A DNA stretch of 64,000 bases from Gigantopelta aegis (GCF_016097555.1 NC_054706.1:79624353-79688352); one strand, 5' to 3'. Counted from the stretch's first letter, positions 32,790 to 45,388 are shown. Translations and numbers: made by a program. The notes: generated by a model from the letters alone, not told the origin.

Positions 32790-33880
32790 TTTAAATTTGT
32801 TTTCTGTCCTTTAACATTTGTGCTATGATATACGTGATATTCGTGTTTTTATATTATACAGTCATCATTACAATCTGTACAAAATTTAGTTTTTGTGAAA
32901 GTCGTACTGAGATTGCACATTATATTCTTCTCCTTCAGTGTTCATTGTCCTAGAGAACCGATAATCTATTATTTTTATTTTACTGTCTGATGTTTATTTT
33001 CATAAACAACACCTCCAGAAAACATTTCATACTAACGAAAAACGATTGCATACTGACACTTAAAGCGACAGTCCCTGGAATATTTTTATTAATTATGCAT
33101 ATAGAACAGAAAATCCAATTACGTTTGGTGCATATATGACGCCGCACTCTGCATTGGTTTCACTACGCTGGCTTATCTAAGTAAAAAACAAAGTGAGTAT
33201 TTCGAAAGTGGGACACTTTTGACGGGCTCCTACCGATCTCAGTTTTGATTGGTTTATGACAAGTGTGGAATTCCCCAACAAGAGATCACGTGAGATTTCG
33301 CAATTTTGGAACGCGATTAATGGCGAACACCAAAAAGAAGTGTCGACAAAATAATTAACGGCATTGTCGAGGGAAAAAACCGGAAACAACGTCTCGATGT
33401 TATACGAAACATTGCCCGAGTGAGCCTAGGAAAACCAATGCAGTCGCTGGATTGAACTAAAAAGCTAGCATTGCTGGCAGACGACACGAAGATGTTGCAA
33501 AATTACCGTTCCTTAATAAATGATAGGTCCTTTTACTTTTCAGTCAGACCAGAATTAAATATTACTATTAAATTACTATTACTATTAGTAGTAGTGTTGA
33601 AAATGGGCAGAATTTTGAAAATAGCAATTAGTAAAAAGGTTAACAGAATAAATTTTAAAAAAAGAAAGAAAAAAATTACAAGCCAAAAATAAAAATAATG
33701 GACTGCTCGGCTGAATATTTATATAATTTGGAGCATTTTAGAAGGACAATCCAAAAATAAATAAGAGAAGGAAGAGAGGATCGGACTATTTAATAATATT
33801 AAAAAAAGAAGTAATTTCGACATAAAATTTTGAACGAAGGTCTAAATGTTTAAAGTCCGATCTATATGTCCAGGTGAGTG
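32790..33880. other. Gene-free stretch
   Basis: AT-rich. TTAAAGCGACAGTCCCTGG at about 33,059 resembles the terminus of the TTAA-type MITEs, but no opposite end was recognised. Confidence 0.4.
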
Positions 33881-34573
33881 GCCTCGTTAAGGCCGTTAGG
33901 GTGTGGGGGTTGGCCTACGGCGAACTGATGAGCGGAGAATCGGCAAAGGCGGGGATGAAGTGCTTCCATCTCTGGTCGGCGAGGATGGTTATGACACTCC
34001 GGTAGTCACTGCCGAAAAGGGGCCTTGACGATCCTGTGGATGGTGTGGCTATCCATCTCTCTAACCAGGACTGCTTGTCGGTTGACTCCTCAGCGCTGAG
34101 TTAGTACCAACCCCGTCTTGCCGGCTGTAGACTTGATGGTGTGTAGCTCGTAAGCGCTTCCATCAGGCAGTTGTTTTAGCTCTGGTTCCACTAGTCCGCC
34201 CATCAGTGATGCCGGATCCGAGGTGTCCCCCTGCACGAACTTCAGGAAGCCGGACCTGATTTTCCCGATCTGAACTTTCCAGACGGCTTCCGAGTCGGAG
34301 GGGGACAGTGCTTGTGAAGGTGGAGGCCTTGCCTTGTCAGGCTGGTCGCTCGGCTGACCGACGGCCTTCCTCTTCGCAACGGCTCCTGCCCGGACCGCTG
34401 CCTTCCGAACTGGCAAGACTGGTGACAGTGGCCAGTGAGTGCGTGTCTGTTTTCTCAAGGAGGAACAATGGCGGGAAAAGGTAATTGGCGCGCAGTCAGT
34501 TGGGAACGATCCCCGTCGGTGGGCCCATTGAGCTATTTCTTTTCAATATTACCTGTCCTCAAACAAGTGCATC

Positions 34574-34605
34574 CCCCCCCCCCCCCCCACACACACACAC
34601 ACACA
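34574..34605. repeat. Poly-C / (AC)n run
   Basis: About 16 C followed by AC units, inside the DIRS-type terminal sequence. The fossil at 17,597-17,610 has a G run at the same place in reverse, so the tract is part of the element. Confidence 0.8.
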
Positions 34606-35183
34606 AGTGGACTGGTACAAATATCCCAACAGTGAATGGGATGGCCTAAATCTTTTACTGCATGCTCCATTGTAGTTCCGGTCATATGACTATAGCTTCC
34701 TTCTTTTTCTCTTCGCTGACTGGTCTGAACGTACCTTTTTGGCTCTGTTGTTTTGGAGTCAACTTTGTTGTTTTTTTGTGTGATAACTATTCGTGTGTTT
34801 GACGGATTCGTTTCTGTCATTGTTGTTATCTTTCTTGTTGTATTATTTTGGCGTAAACACTTGTTTTCAAGTGTGTTGTTCTACCAATATTGTCTACCGG
34901 TGAACGTTGTGTGGTCGCCATTTGCAAAGATGGCGGCCCTGTTACCGGCTTTGTGTTTTTATGGTTGTCTTTTATTCTCTTTGAACAGAGATAATTATTA
35001 CCATGTCGGATTCTAGTAATTTCCGAGTTCAACACTCTTGTAACTGTTGTCTTTGTTGTTATGTTTCTCGTTGTATTATTTTGGCGTAAACACTTGTTTT
35101 CAGTGTGCTTTCTACCAAAATTGTTGTTTGCCGGTTAACGTTGCGTGGTCGCCATTTGCAAAGATGGCGAACATTTGGAGTCC

Positions 35184-35610
35184 GGCGATTTCGCCACTGG
35201 TCGATCTCGCCGTAAATTCCATATACTGCTGGGCGAAATCGCCGTACTCTATATACATATAAGCAGACGGGAATGTCACTGTTTATTACAATAAATTGGT
35301 TATTATAATAATATTTAATTAATGTTTTGGGTTTGATACTGTTCTTTATTCCCAAGCTTTTGTTTTTTCTGTCATTGCTTTTGTTCAGTTTACTCCATAT
35401 CAGCAAGGTTGGGCGAGATCGCCGACGTTTTGTGTACCATTTCAAGCTTAATTGTTTAGAACATTTATTAAGCAGAAATAGCGACAGTCCCTTCAATTTA
35501 CATACACTATGTACATACACCCCAAAGTAGCCTAAGTCCGGACAAAACTACGGCGATTTCGCCCAGCTTCAACTAGCAGGGGCCTTACGGCGATATACAG
35601 CGATTTCGCC
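35184..35610. promoter_or_regulatory. Cluster of GGCGA-N-ATCGCC-type palindromes
   Basis: Near-palindromic 12-mers GGCGATTTCGCC (35184 and 35552), GGCGAAATCGCC (35232) and GGCGAGATCGCC (35412), plus half or partial sites GATCTCGCC (35203) and GCGATTTCGCC (35600), within 430 bp of the leader region of the DIRS-type fossil. The regular core suggests protein-binding or structural sites; their function is unknown. Confidence 0.4.
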
Positions 35611-36849
35611 CAGCTTCGAACATTTTACCGGTTTTGTGTTAATGATTTCATATTATTTCTCTTTGTAGAAATTGTTATTATGTTTGATGTAGTGCTCCTC
35701 GATAAATATATTGTACTCGTTTCAGGAAGATTTTGTCTAGAGACGATCCACGTGAGCTGTGTCCCTCATGTCGAGTGCCCTGCTCTTCAGAGGAGTTTGC
35801 GGTCTACTTGAAGATGTCAACCAGATACAAGAAGACTGACTCTACACCGGCGGGATCTATGGCGTCTTCCATAGCCGACTCAGTAGCGGACGCGCTGATA
35901 TTGTTGCTGCCGGCCATGTTACAGGGGACGTTAACAGCGATGATGGCGGTTGCTTCCAGGGCAGATCCTCAACCTGCAGCGGAGGGGTCCGGTTCCGCCC
36001 CACCCCACCCCACCCCTTCATCGAAAGCGGTACCTAATACAACTTGTCTATTTAATGGTTTAACGAAGTATTACCTGAACAAAAATAATTTGATTTGTTC
36101 CTAAATGTACTTTATTCAACCATCTTCATAACCAGCACACTCTATTTATTAATTACATTTTGTAAAAATAATTGAATTATGGCAATGGTCCATAATTCAA
36201 AAATTAAAATTGCCGAGAGGGATGACATAATTTCACTCCATCATGTTTCAGTTAAGGTGATGCGATTTGGTTTCCAACAATTAATGTAATTTTTATTTAT
36301 TATCCACTTTTAGAGAAATAAGGTCCTTAAATCCGTGACAGTATGCCTTTAACCGAATGATGAATTTCCCCAAATTGTTGCCTTTCCAACAAAATACCCA
36401 GTATTTGTAGTGTTTTTTGTTTTATTTATTTATTTATTTATTTGGGGCATTCAAATATTACGTAACACTTAGGGGGTAGGGGTGTAAGTCCAAAGGTTAT
36501 GTGGTGTTACAAGGGGTGGGGGTGTATTGAACAGTATTACGTAACAAAATTTTGTTTTCTCTTAAACGTGCCTTGCCATGACAACAATATACAATGTAGG
36601 TTTTTAGAGGTAAATATGTAAAACCCAAAACAATTATGAATCAAACTGAAATGCTTTAATACACCAGACATTTTAATATTGTATTTATATTTTTTCCCCA
36701 AGGAGATTCTCGGGATTCGGGTGAAAGCAGAGGTGTGTGATCCTCTGGTTGCTTCTTCATTTCCGTCCAAACTTTGGCAACTTCAAGTTGAACCGTCTTT
36801 TTGGACAACTCTGTGTGAGCTCGTCAATACCCTTCAATTAGGGTCTGGT

Positions 36850-37046
36850 ATAACTCGAAAATTATCGATGTAAAGGTATTTGACGTCAAACATAGGATTG
36901 TTGTGGTATTAGAGCGGAAATCTTTGCCTACCGTTTGGTAGTCAGGAATTGCCAAAAATATACATAGGTTGGTCTCCGACTGTAATGAGAGCGTATTTAT
37001 GTTCAAATGTCCGTCTAGCTCTCTTACAGTCAGAGTACTCGGGCTA
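36850..37046. repeat. Dispersed ~195-bp repeat, copy 2
   Basis: Second copy of the repeat at 6140-6335, here joined directly to the truncated transposon DNA of duplication B (GGGTCTGGTA|TAACTCG). Confidence 0.6.
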
Positions 37047-37339
37047 GGCGTTTATATTAGGGCTCCGATAAACCATTTTCATCATGACGGTAAATGCAGG
37101 AAGATAGCGCTGTCTGTTCACCAATCACAATGACCTGTCGTCAAAAATGTGAATCCCATTGGGTGAACGAAAAGAAATGCACGCTGCGTGAAGAGCACAG
37201 GAATAAATTTTTCGCGTCCGGGGCATTTCACGCCGGGTTGGTAAGACATTGTTGTTGTTTTTAACGCCACGCTGTGCAAAAAACAAACACTTTCATATGA
37301 AAAGTGGGGTACCACGCTTATATGGAATTATGCATTTTA

Positions 37340-37648
37340 TTAAAAACAAATTGTTTAATGACACCACTAGAACATTTTGATTTATGAATCATCAACTATT
37401 GGATGTCAAACATTCGGTAATTTTGATATGTAGTCTTAGAGAAAACCCGCTATATTTCTTTTCATTAGTAGCAAGAGATCTTTTATATGCACGATTCCAC
37501 AGACAGGATAGCACAGACCATGACATTTGATGTACCAGTCGTGGTGCACTGGCTGGAACGAGAAATAGCCCAACTGGCCCACCGACGAGGATCGATCCTA
37601 GATCGACCGTGCATCATGCAAGCGCCTTTCCACCGGGCTACGTTTGTT
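37340..37648 (-). repeat. SINE with tRNA head, copy in duplication B
   Basis: Near-identical to 26345-26660, with scattered substitutions and small indels. Confidence 0.8.
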
Positions 37649-37869
37649 TTTGTTTTTATGATTGCCATAACTAAGATCATATGCGGATATTTGACTTGAA
37701 AACAGAACAAACGAAACATTGACAGTAATTGGCGGTTTTATTAATCGATCCCTGTTAATATTCTGTATAGAGTTGCTGACAAGCCAGGTTTAATTCTTCC
37801 CAATGTAAATATTGTGTTGCTTAACCAAGCCACGATGGTCCAGGCCCCAATTCTAAAATAAAAAGAAGA

Positions 37870-38462
37870 TGTAGATGAATAAGCAGAAGCAGAAACGGCG
37901 GTAGTGGTAGTAGTGGTAGTGGTAGTAATTAGTAGCAGCATCAGTAGTGGTGGTAGTAATAGTAGTAGTGGTAGTAACAGTAAGTAGTAGCAGCAGTAGT
38001 AGTGGTAGTAGTGGTAGTAACAGTAAGTAGTAGCAGCAGCAACAGTAGCGGTAGTAGTAGTAGTAGTAGTTGTGGTAGTAGTAGTAGTAACAATAAGTAG
38101 TAGAAGCAGTAGTGGTAGCAACAATAAGTAATAGCAGTAGCAGCAGCAGTAGTAGTGGCAGTAACACTATGTAGTAGCAGCAGTAGTGGTAGTAGCAGCA
38201 GTAGTAGTAGTAGCGGTAACAACAGTAGGTAGTAGTAGAGGTAGTAGTAGTAGTTGTAGTAACAGTAAATAGTAGCAGCAGTAGTGGTAGTAGTTGTGGT
38301 AGTAGCAGCAGTAAGTAGTAGTAGCAGCAGCAGCAGTAGTAAGTAGTAATAGCAGCAGCAGTAGAAGTAAGTAGTAATAGTAGCAGTAGTAGTTAGTAGT
38401 AATGGTTGTGGTGGTGGTGATAGTGGTAGAAGTGGTACATGTAGTAGTAGCAGTAAACAGTA
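37870..38462. repeat. GTA/GCA-type satellite array, copy B
   Basis: Same flanks as the array at 26880-29222 but only about 0.6 kb long; it lacks most of the higher-order units. Confidence 0.92.
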
Positions 38463-39240
38463 ACAGTAACGGTAATATGAAAAACCCACAATAACAATCC
38501 CCCCCCCCCAAACAAAACCCCACACACACACACAAAAAACCCCACAAAAAAACGATGATGATGATGATGATGATAATTTAATCATTTCAGCACAGTATGA
38601 CCTGTCTATATTTCTGATGACTAACCCTGAGCATTAAATTAGATATGTGTATTTTCGAAAACCACAGCAACAAACAAACAAAACAAACCCCAAAACAATT
38701 AAACACGGCAGGTTGTCCATATTTTACCCCTCTAACAACTTATAAAATATTTGTAAACAGGGTGGTCAACCCTAACAATGAAATAAATAAAATAAAAAAT
38801 AAAATATTTGTTAGGATTAGGTTTGGGTTGGTATTAAGGTTAAAGTTATGTTATATTATATGAATCCAGGGGGCTAGTTCACAAAGCTCGCATACGAAAC
38901 ATCTGATGGTGGCAGCAAGTCTTTTTTTTATTGCATTACCAGATCGGAATTATTCTATATTTTTAGTAAATTAGTCACTACGTCGTTTGTAGTATTCAAT
39001 GCAACAATAAATTAGCAGGTATTTTAACGAAACTGTTAAAGCAATACATGTTCCCTACCCAGTCCAACAAACCACAGAATTTCAGGTCAATATCTTGAGG
39101 CATTGTGGGACAAACGTCCGCAAAACTATATATGAGACGGACGGACGGACAGACAGACAGACATGACGGTTACAAAACCTATACTCTGCTCTATTTGGAC
39201 CAGTAGGGGACTAATAATGCAAATGTAATATCCTAAAGAG

Positions 39241-39286
<46 letters not shown>
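39241..39286. repeat. (TA)n microsatellite, copy B
   Basis: About 22 TA units, counterpart of 30006-30058. Confidence 0.9.
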
Positions 39287-39292
<6 letters not shown>

Positions 39293-39902
39293 ATTTCCAT
39301 TACATTCATTACAACATAACGTCATCCCATTGGTCAAGACATAGCAACAGGAGTTTGTTCATTCTTCGATAGACATAAAAATTACGTCGTCAGGAAACGT
39401 CATATCTGATGACGTCGTTTATATGGTACATACTTTAAGAATTTGATAACTTTAAAAATTTGATGTAAATTAATCGAGGTCACGGCTCTTGGTTTATTGA
39501 CATTTAAGCAAACTTACTAGGGTGACACTCCATAATTGACGTATGCATTCATAAGTCATCAAATAAAAACATTTCAATAGCAATTTTACACTGGAAGCTG
39601 TCCAGCGTTAAAAAAACAAAAACACGTTATGCACTAGTTCATTTTGATGTAAGAACATCCAAAATGACGTCATTCGAGTTTGACGTCATTTCCATTCAAA
39701 AAGACACCACGCCACATATTCTTACGTCATGTGAATATCTAGTAATGGCGGATTGGAATTAAAGTTGCGTGTACAGTTTACAAAAACACGTTGTGTTAAG
39801 TTTGAGATTATATCATAAAGAGATTATTACCCTCCTGTGTTTCGGTATCGTCAATATCATATATTAGGAATAAAAATAATGTATTATGCTACTGAAAATC
39901 CA

Positions 39903-40239
39903 TTATTTACCTGGGAACATTATGTAACACACAGGGTGTGGATTGGGGTGTGTCTTGCAACAGTGTTCGCTTCTAATGAACTCAAAGTGCTGCCAGTGTC
40001 CGTTATAACAATAAAATGAAAAGCAGTCTTGTGCCTTGGATTGCCCTTCTATACATTCAGGCGTTGTTGTGGGTGGGCCCAACGTGGTAGGTAGAATTGT
40101 GGTTGGAGGAGGTCCAGTGGTTGGTGGAGGTCCAGTGGTTGGTGGAGGTCCAGTGGTTGGAGGAGGTCCAGTGGTTGGAGGGTTCCGGTGGTTGGAGGAG
40201 GTCCCGTGGTTGGAGGAGGTCCAGTCGTTGTGTAAAGAT
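39903..40239 (-). pseudogene. Copy B, exon 3: six-Cys module with out-of-frame linker
   Basis: Same acceptor and same module as gene A exon 3 (PECIEGQSKAQDC…CYIMFPG, stop), but the linker minisatellite has seven units instead of two and one unit (40173-40189) is 17 bp instead of 18. Read in the phase set by exon 2, the frame therefore changes in the linker and meets an early stop. The module itself stays open in the other frame. Either this exon is dead, or another acceptor or upstream exon sets the frame. Confidence 0.6.
40101..40225. repeat. 18-bp coding minisatellite (GPPPTT units)
   Basis: Seven units of GGTTGGAGGAGGTCCAGT or GGTTGGTGGAGGTCCAGT type, one of them 17 bp. Copy A has two units. 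The expansion happened after the segmental duplication. Confidence 0.92.
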
Positions 40240-40728
40240 CTGAAATAAAACACGAAAAGTATTTTGTTTTACAAACGGTTTAAAGGTGGAAAATTGCAAA
40301 TTGTATTACATCTATTTACTATATAATGTAATGTAATGTAATGTAATGTAATATAATATACAGAATATATAATATATAGAGGATTCGTCACGAATATTTT
40401 TTAATATGGACAATATCAACCGAGTCTATGTTAATCGGTATTTGTCGAGGCTCTACCAAGATAAATACCGATTAACTAGATTGATTAGATACATATACCA
40501 GTTTACTTGAACACTTACCACAAACAAATGCACAATCAAGCAAAAAATAAAAATAAAAATATCGCACTAAATAATATTCAACGTTTTGTTTGACACAGAG
40601 ACAGTATAACGGCTCTTTAATACCGGTCAACAGTGACAAACAAAGAATACCAAAACAAATAAAGCAAAGACAAAACAAACCGCAAAAAACAAACACCAAT
40701 TTATAAACAGAGTGTATATGCATATTAC

Positions 40729-40947
40729 CTGGGAAGAGTCCCTCGCACATTGGGTTTGGCACGGACAGCATCTTACAACAGTGTTCACTTTGAAAGATCC
40801 CATATGACAACCAGCGTCCGTTTTCACACGTGTATCCTCGACAGTCCTCTTCTTTCGATTCCCATTCTGTACATTCTGGCATTGTTGTGGGAGGGCCAAG
40901 AGTGGTAGGGGGGTTAGGAGGGGTGGTGGTAGGGAATGCTTTCTGTT
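40729..40947 (-). CDS. Copy B, exon 2: Pro/Thr linker and six-Cys module
   Basis: 219 bp, phase 1 at both ends, splice sites as in gene A. Differs from gene A exon 2 by only two visible substitutions, both changing a residue just before or inside the module (T to M before PEC, I to T after it). All six Cys are kept. It could be spliced to the signal exon at 45743-45803. Confidence 0.6.
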
Positions 40948-41243
40948 CTGAAATATATAATAAGCTCAGCAATACGTTGTTTCCAATGGTATAAGAAATC
41001 CAATATGTTTTTTGTTTGCACATGGCTATGTATTCTAGTGTTTACATTGTGACGATTTCACAACCATTTTTTAAAAGTGTTTATCGGTACGTTAGTAATA
41101 TTTAAAAACACAACGAAAACCATTACTAGTGCTAAAAAATCGTTCCTTAGTTAGTATCTCATGTACTATTATAATAAAAACAGACACAACGCCTTTCCGT
41201 TTGCACAGAGTTCCCATGTAACAGTATAACGTGCTCTTGTAGT

Positions 41244-41371
41244 ATACCGGTCACAGTGATATAGTGGTTAAGCCATCGGTTTAATGGATAGGAGTAAGAC
41301 CACTACACCGACTTATCTCTCACTAACCACTAACCCACTTCCCTGGACAGACAGCCCAAATAGCCGAGATG
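41244..41371 (+). repeat. SINE, truncated by duplication breakpoint
   Basis: Copy of 31869-31996 including the tRNA head. The element stops at AGCCGAGATG, where the duplicated segment ends. Confidence 0.7.
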
Positions 41372-42085
41372 CATAACTTTATAACCTGTACAGTGTAATA
41401 TTAATTCTTGTTAATTCAGTAATTTGATTAATCTAAATCTAAATATGTGATAAACATAATTTAGTGTGGATGCAAAGTGTGCTAGTGTATGTTTGTGGTG
41501 ATGGATACTTTAGAGATTGTTGTATTGTATTATATATTATGAAACATAACCTGTCTGCGTGGTTATTTATTACTGTAATTCTGTTATACAGGTATGTCAA
41601 TTCTTTAAGTGTCGACCAGTTCCATTAAACCCTGGTGTCACATACTTGGTATGTAATGTATTTGTATAATGTATTTTTATAATATAATTCTTATTTCAGG
41701 ACATATTTGTGTATTTCACATGATTGTCTATCTTGTGTATTGTGATTCATTATAATGGATTCATATGTTAAATCATTTATTTGGACACACGAGTGATAAT
41801 GTATATTGTGTATTATAACTATGTCTGGTAATCATAAGACATATTATGTATTATGTATTAATTACTTTTATCCTACAACCACTGTTTCTATTGACAGATT
41901 ATGATGACCGATTAAAGCAAAGTCATAAACATATACTAGCAGATTATGACTTTTGACGTCACTCATGACGTCACACGCATAGCTACATTACAAAATTGCT
42001 CATTTGACCTCTAGGTCATCGTACAATGTGGCAGAAATAACAGAAATAATAGCTTTTTCCCTTAATTTTTAAGGTCTGCAGGATA
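41372..42085. other. Gene-free stretch
   Basis: AT-rich, many TATTATG-like words, no supported exon. Confidence 0.4.
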
Positions 42086-42091
42086 AAACGA

Positions 42092-42205
42092 ATACCGGTA
42101 ACTAGTTACTTACGTCGGATATCTGCTTTATCCTGTTCAGGCCGAAATTTCCCATTCTTACCTTCACAGGATAAAGCAGATATCCGACGTCATTAACTAG
42201 TTAAC
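42092..42205. repeat. Foldback element with ~38-bp arms
   Basis: Left arm TAACTAGTTACTTACGTCGG then ATATCTGCTTTATCCTGT; right arm is its near-perfect reverse complement, loop about 28 bp. It is followed immediately by the next SINE. Confidence 0.8.
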
Positions 42206-42368
42206 GGCCTCGGTGGCGTCGTGGTTAGGCCATCGGTCAACAGGCTGGTAGGTACTGGATTCGGATCCCAGTCTCAAAATATGTGTGGTCTTTAACCATA
42301 TGTCTGTCGCCATATAACCGTAAATAAAATGTGTTGAATGCGTCGTTAAATAAAACATTTCTTTCTTT
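42205..42368 (+). repeat. Short SINE, head plus tail
   Basis: Head CGGCCTCGGTGGCGTCGTGG, then TTAGGCCATCGGTCAACAGG; B-box-like GGATTCGGATCCCAGT; tail TTAACCATATGTCTGTCGCC…GCGTCGTTAAATAAAACATT and a CTTT run. The body between head and tail found in the copy at 55955-56322 is missing, so this is an internally deleted copy. Confidence 0.82.
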
Positions 42369-42565
42369 TTTTCTGTATTTATATGCCATGTTAAATATAT
42401 CATTTAAATGATGGAATATTATGTATTGTGTGTCCTGAGATTTATATATGCATAATGTATGTATTGTTATATTGTATTTTAATTATATTGTTACAGTGCA
42501 AAAAAAAAGAGGAAATTATTATCAGCCACTAAAGGGCCATTTAACCCAAAACATTGATGTTGTTG

Positions 42566-42570
<5 letters not shown>

Positions 42571-42630
<60 letters not shown>
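42571..42630. repeat. (AT)n microsatellite
   Basis: About 30 AT units. Confidence 0.95.
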
Positions 42631-42634
<4 letters not shown>

Positions 42635-43248
42635 TTCGTTTGCCGTTAAATTCTAAACATTACTTAAACCTTTGTACTTAAATTAATCATAATAATAAAA
42701 GATTCACTAGATTGATACAGATTGATGCAGCTCAAAGATATTTATCGGAACACAGTCGCAATATGGTCTGTATCGGTCAGATCCGTCTCATGTTCGATGT
42801 AGACCGGCGACGACCGCCTGTGTGTGATTGGGTTCCCATAAAATGTTTCTTTGGTCTGCCGGTTTGCGCCAGTCTGCGATGATCGCTGACGTCCCGTGAT
42901 TTTAAGGAAACCAGCTCTTTTTTTTAACATGCGACGCGTTTCTGAGGAAGCCACATTAAGTTATGACGTTTCACAAAATTACGTCATTCGTGGTGTTTAT
43001 TATCCACGTAGTTCAAGATATTCAGGGAAATATAACCAGTATGACCCACGTGTGTCATAATGTTTTCACGTGCACAAAGAATGACGTAATTTTGTGAAGC
43101 GACTTCCCCAGTGTAAAGGCTTATAAAAAATGACGTAATGTCGGGAAATAACGTCGTATCGTCGTCTCCTTTTAGTTACGTTTGAAACGTTTTGATATGG
43201 ACCTAGCTTGTTATTCATAAAAATAATATTTTGGATAATGTGGATAAT

Positions 43249-43405
43249 AAAGAAATTATTACACTCGCGTGTGAATCGTACCGATTTTACGAAACGTGTC
43301 AGGATTCATGTATCACCCTCGCTCTCGCTCGAGTAATACAATAATCTTGACACTCGTTTCGTAAAACCAGTACGACACACAAGCTCATATAATAATCTCT
43401 AACAG
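43249..43405. repeat. Imperfect palindromic element
   Basis: Left arm contains GATTTTACGAAACGTGTCAG; right arm, reversed, GGTTTTACGAAACGAGTGTC; the outer parts also pair (ATTATTACACTCGCGTGTG against ATTATATGAGCTTGTGTGTCG). The loop holds CTCGCTCTCGCTCGAG. Probably a foldback MITE. Confidence 0.55.
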
Positions 43406-43498
43406 ACAGTTAACATGGCAGTGAAACAATATATAACGAAATAATGTAGAGCAAACTAAAAGAAGAGATATATCAGTTGCATGTCTGCTGTGCTAGCA

Positions 43499-43535
43499 CT
43501 ACTACTACTACTACTACTACTACCATTACTACTAC
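43499..43535. repeat. (ACT)n microsatellite
   Basis: About 12 ACT triplets with one interruption. Confidence 0.9.
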
Positions 43536-43895
43536 TAAAGGCGCTCAATCACGGATTTAGTTGGCCGTATTTCTGTAAACATGGATTGTGAATGGAAATT
43601 ACATTCATTTGGAATACCAAACCTAGTTACTGTGTGATCCAAAACATTTTAATTGAACTACGATCGAGGGAATTCCATGACACGCTTCATTTTTAAAAGT
43701 TAGAACTCTTCATGTTTATAATTTTTAAAATTACGACAAAACAGACTCGTAGTGATGAGGCTATATATACAACAACCGTATAATGTATTTTTGAATTTTA
43801 TATAAACGACCGCCGTGTATAGAGACTTGACAAATGGGGGCCGGCTATATACATGGCAAATACTAAAAAATATATTATTAATTTCATAACTCACC

Positions 43896-43931
<36 letters not shown>

Positions 43932-44224
43932 ATTATTTTGACTGGTTCACAAAGTGGTCATTCGGTTTAATGTATAGCGTAAAAAAAAACCCAGTGTACT
44001 GTCGCATGTTTTGTCGTCCAAAGGTTGGCTTAATTATTACCAATCTGGCATGATTTAATTAGATTGAAATATTACTTAACCCAGTTGAATCCAGTTCTAC
44101 TTGCAGAGACAAGTTCAGCCTGTCGTATGTGCATGTGTGCACGCACGTTAATCTTGCATTTTTATAGCCAAAACTCCCCCAGATAAAACACCGCCCCCTC
44201 CACCCCAAAAAGGTAGTAGTAGGC

Positions 44225-44255
<31 letters not shown>

Positions 44256-45020
44256 TGTGTATTATTATTAATATTAATGTTTTTTAATTATTATTTATTT
44301 TGCTAGTACTGTACGGGCAATATCACGCTATTCATATGTCTATGGAAAACGTACACAAAAAGGTCCGCTAAATTCATGTATTCCCCTTCCCCCTCCCCTG
44401 TTCAGAAAACGCTCTGTTCGTACAATACTTAGTATGTATTCCTCCTGTTCGAGATGGTTCGGTAATATGGATTAATCAAATACTTATTTACCGCCAATAT
44501 ACATTTTTTGCTGTGAATATAGCCAGCCCTCGTTAGCGGAGGCTATATACACGGCCTTCGTATATATATAGTCACATCGTATATAAACATCGTCTAGTTC
44601 AGCGTATTCTTTAAAAATGTAAAAATTCCTATCCCAAGTCAGCTGTTATGGCATATTTTGCATAATAATTAATCTGACAAGGTGGAAAATGAAGGTGTTC
44701 GTGATCCAGATGTTTAGAGTTTTTCGCGTACGACGAACGATAAATGTATCTATAGATGTAAAGGCCTAACTAAAAAATTGTCGACGTTTAACATGCTTCT
44801 GTTACTAAAATAAATTAATGTATAAGCTTATTATCATTCAGTACATTTTTTTTTTATAACTTATTTTCATTGTTGTTGTTTTTCTATTTACCCTACGTCG
44901 CATAGGACGGTCAAGCGTTCTCGTTACACGAGCTTGGTAACTCGTTTTGACACTGCAGTTATTCGGGAATGCCCGTCACGTGACTCAAAATAATACGTCA
45001 CACTTCTGCTCTCCAAATAG
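43536..45020. other. Gene-free stretch with simple repeats
   Basis: Contains (TTA)n at about 43,897-43,930 and (TAA)n at about 44,226-44,255. No supported exon. Confidence 0.45.
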
Positions 45021-45024
45021 CCGT

Positions 45025-45150
45025 TATTTTTCTCAGAATTATGGACCATACCCATAATTCAATTATTTTTATAAAATATCAATAATAAGTGTGATATGGT
45101 GGTTATGTAGATGGTTCAATAAAGTACTTTTAGGTACAAATCAAATGTAT
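45025..45150. mobile_element. Fragment of TTAA-type MITE family 2
   Basis: Reverse-orientation relative of the 24600-24934 element: ATAATTCAATTATTTTTATA, then GATATGGTGGTTATGTAGAT and GGTTCAATAAAGTACTTTT match its inner part. Confidence 0.5.
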
Positions 45151-45238
45151 ATATTGTCATATAATACTTTGTTGGGTCAATAATTAGGTCAACCATCTAT
45201 GAGAGAGCGCGGTTTAATGTTGTCGCTGTTGCTGTTGC

Positions 45239-45334
45239 TGACACTACTACTACTACTACTATTACCACTACTACCACTACCACTACTACTATTACTATTA
45301 CTACTATTACTATTACTACTACTAATATTACTAT

Positions 45335-45365
<31 letters not shown>

Positions 45366-45388
45366 GTTGTTGCTGTTGCTGCTGCGGA

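Larger units (their letters stand above)
33890..36047. mobile_element. Fossil DIRS-type retrotransposon fragments
   Basis: Two coding-like pieces flank terminal-repeat DNA: a Pro/Ser/Lys-rich minus-strand piece at 34,090-34,458 and a plus-strand piece at 35,733-36,040 that resembles the first (gag-like) frame of molluscan DIRS elements. Between them lies terminal or leader sequence that includes, at 34,535-34,720, the reverse complement of the terminal part of the fossil at 17,350-17,620, and two ~100-bp copies of a TTGTATTATTTTGGCGTAAA-containing unit (about 34,836 and 35,069). The opposite orientations suggest pieces of two copies, or the inverted termini of one. Broken in several places; the right edge coincides with the start of duplication B. 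Confidence 0.5.
36048..41371. repeat. Segmental duplication, copy B
   Basis: Same order and orientation as 24629-31996. It begins inside a MITE (CTATTTAATGGTTTAACG) directly after the DIRS-type fossil and ends inside a SINE, after which the sequence is unrelated to that following copy A. It therefore contains exons 2 and 3 of the Cys-module gene but not the signal exon of gene A. Confidence 0.92.
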
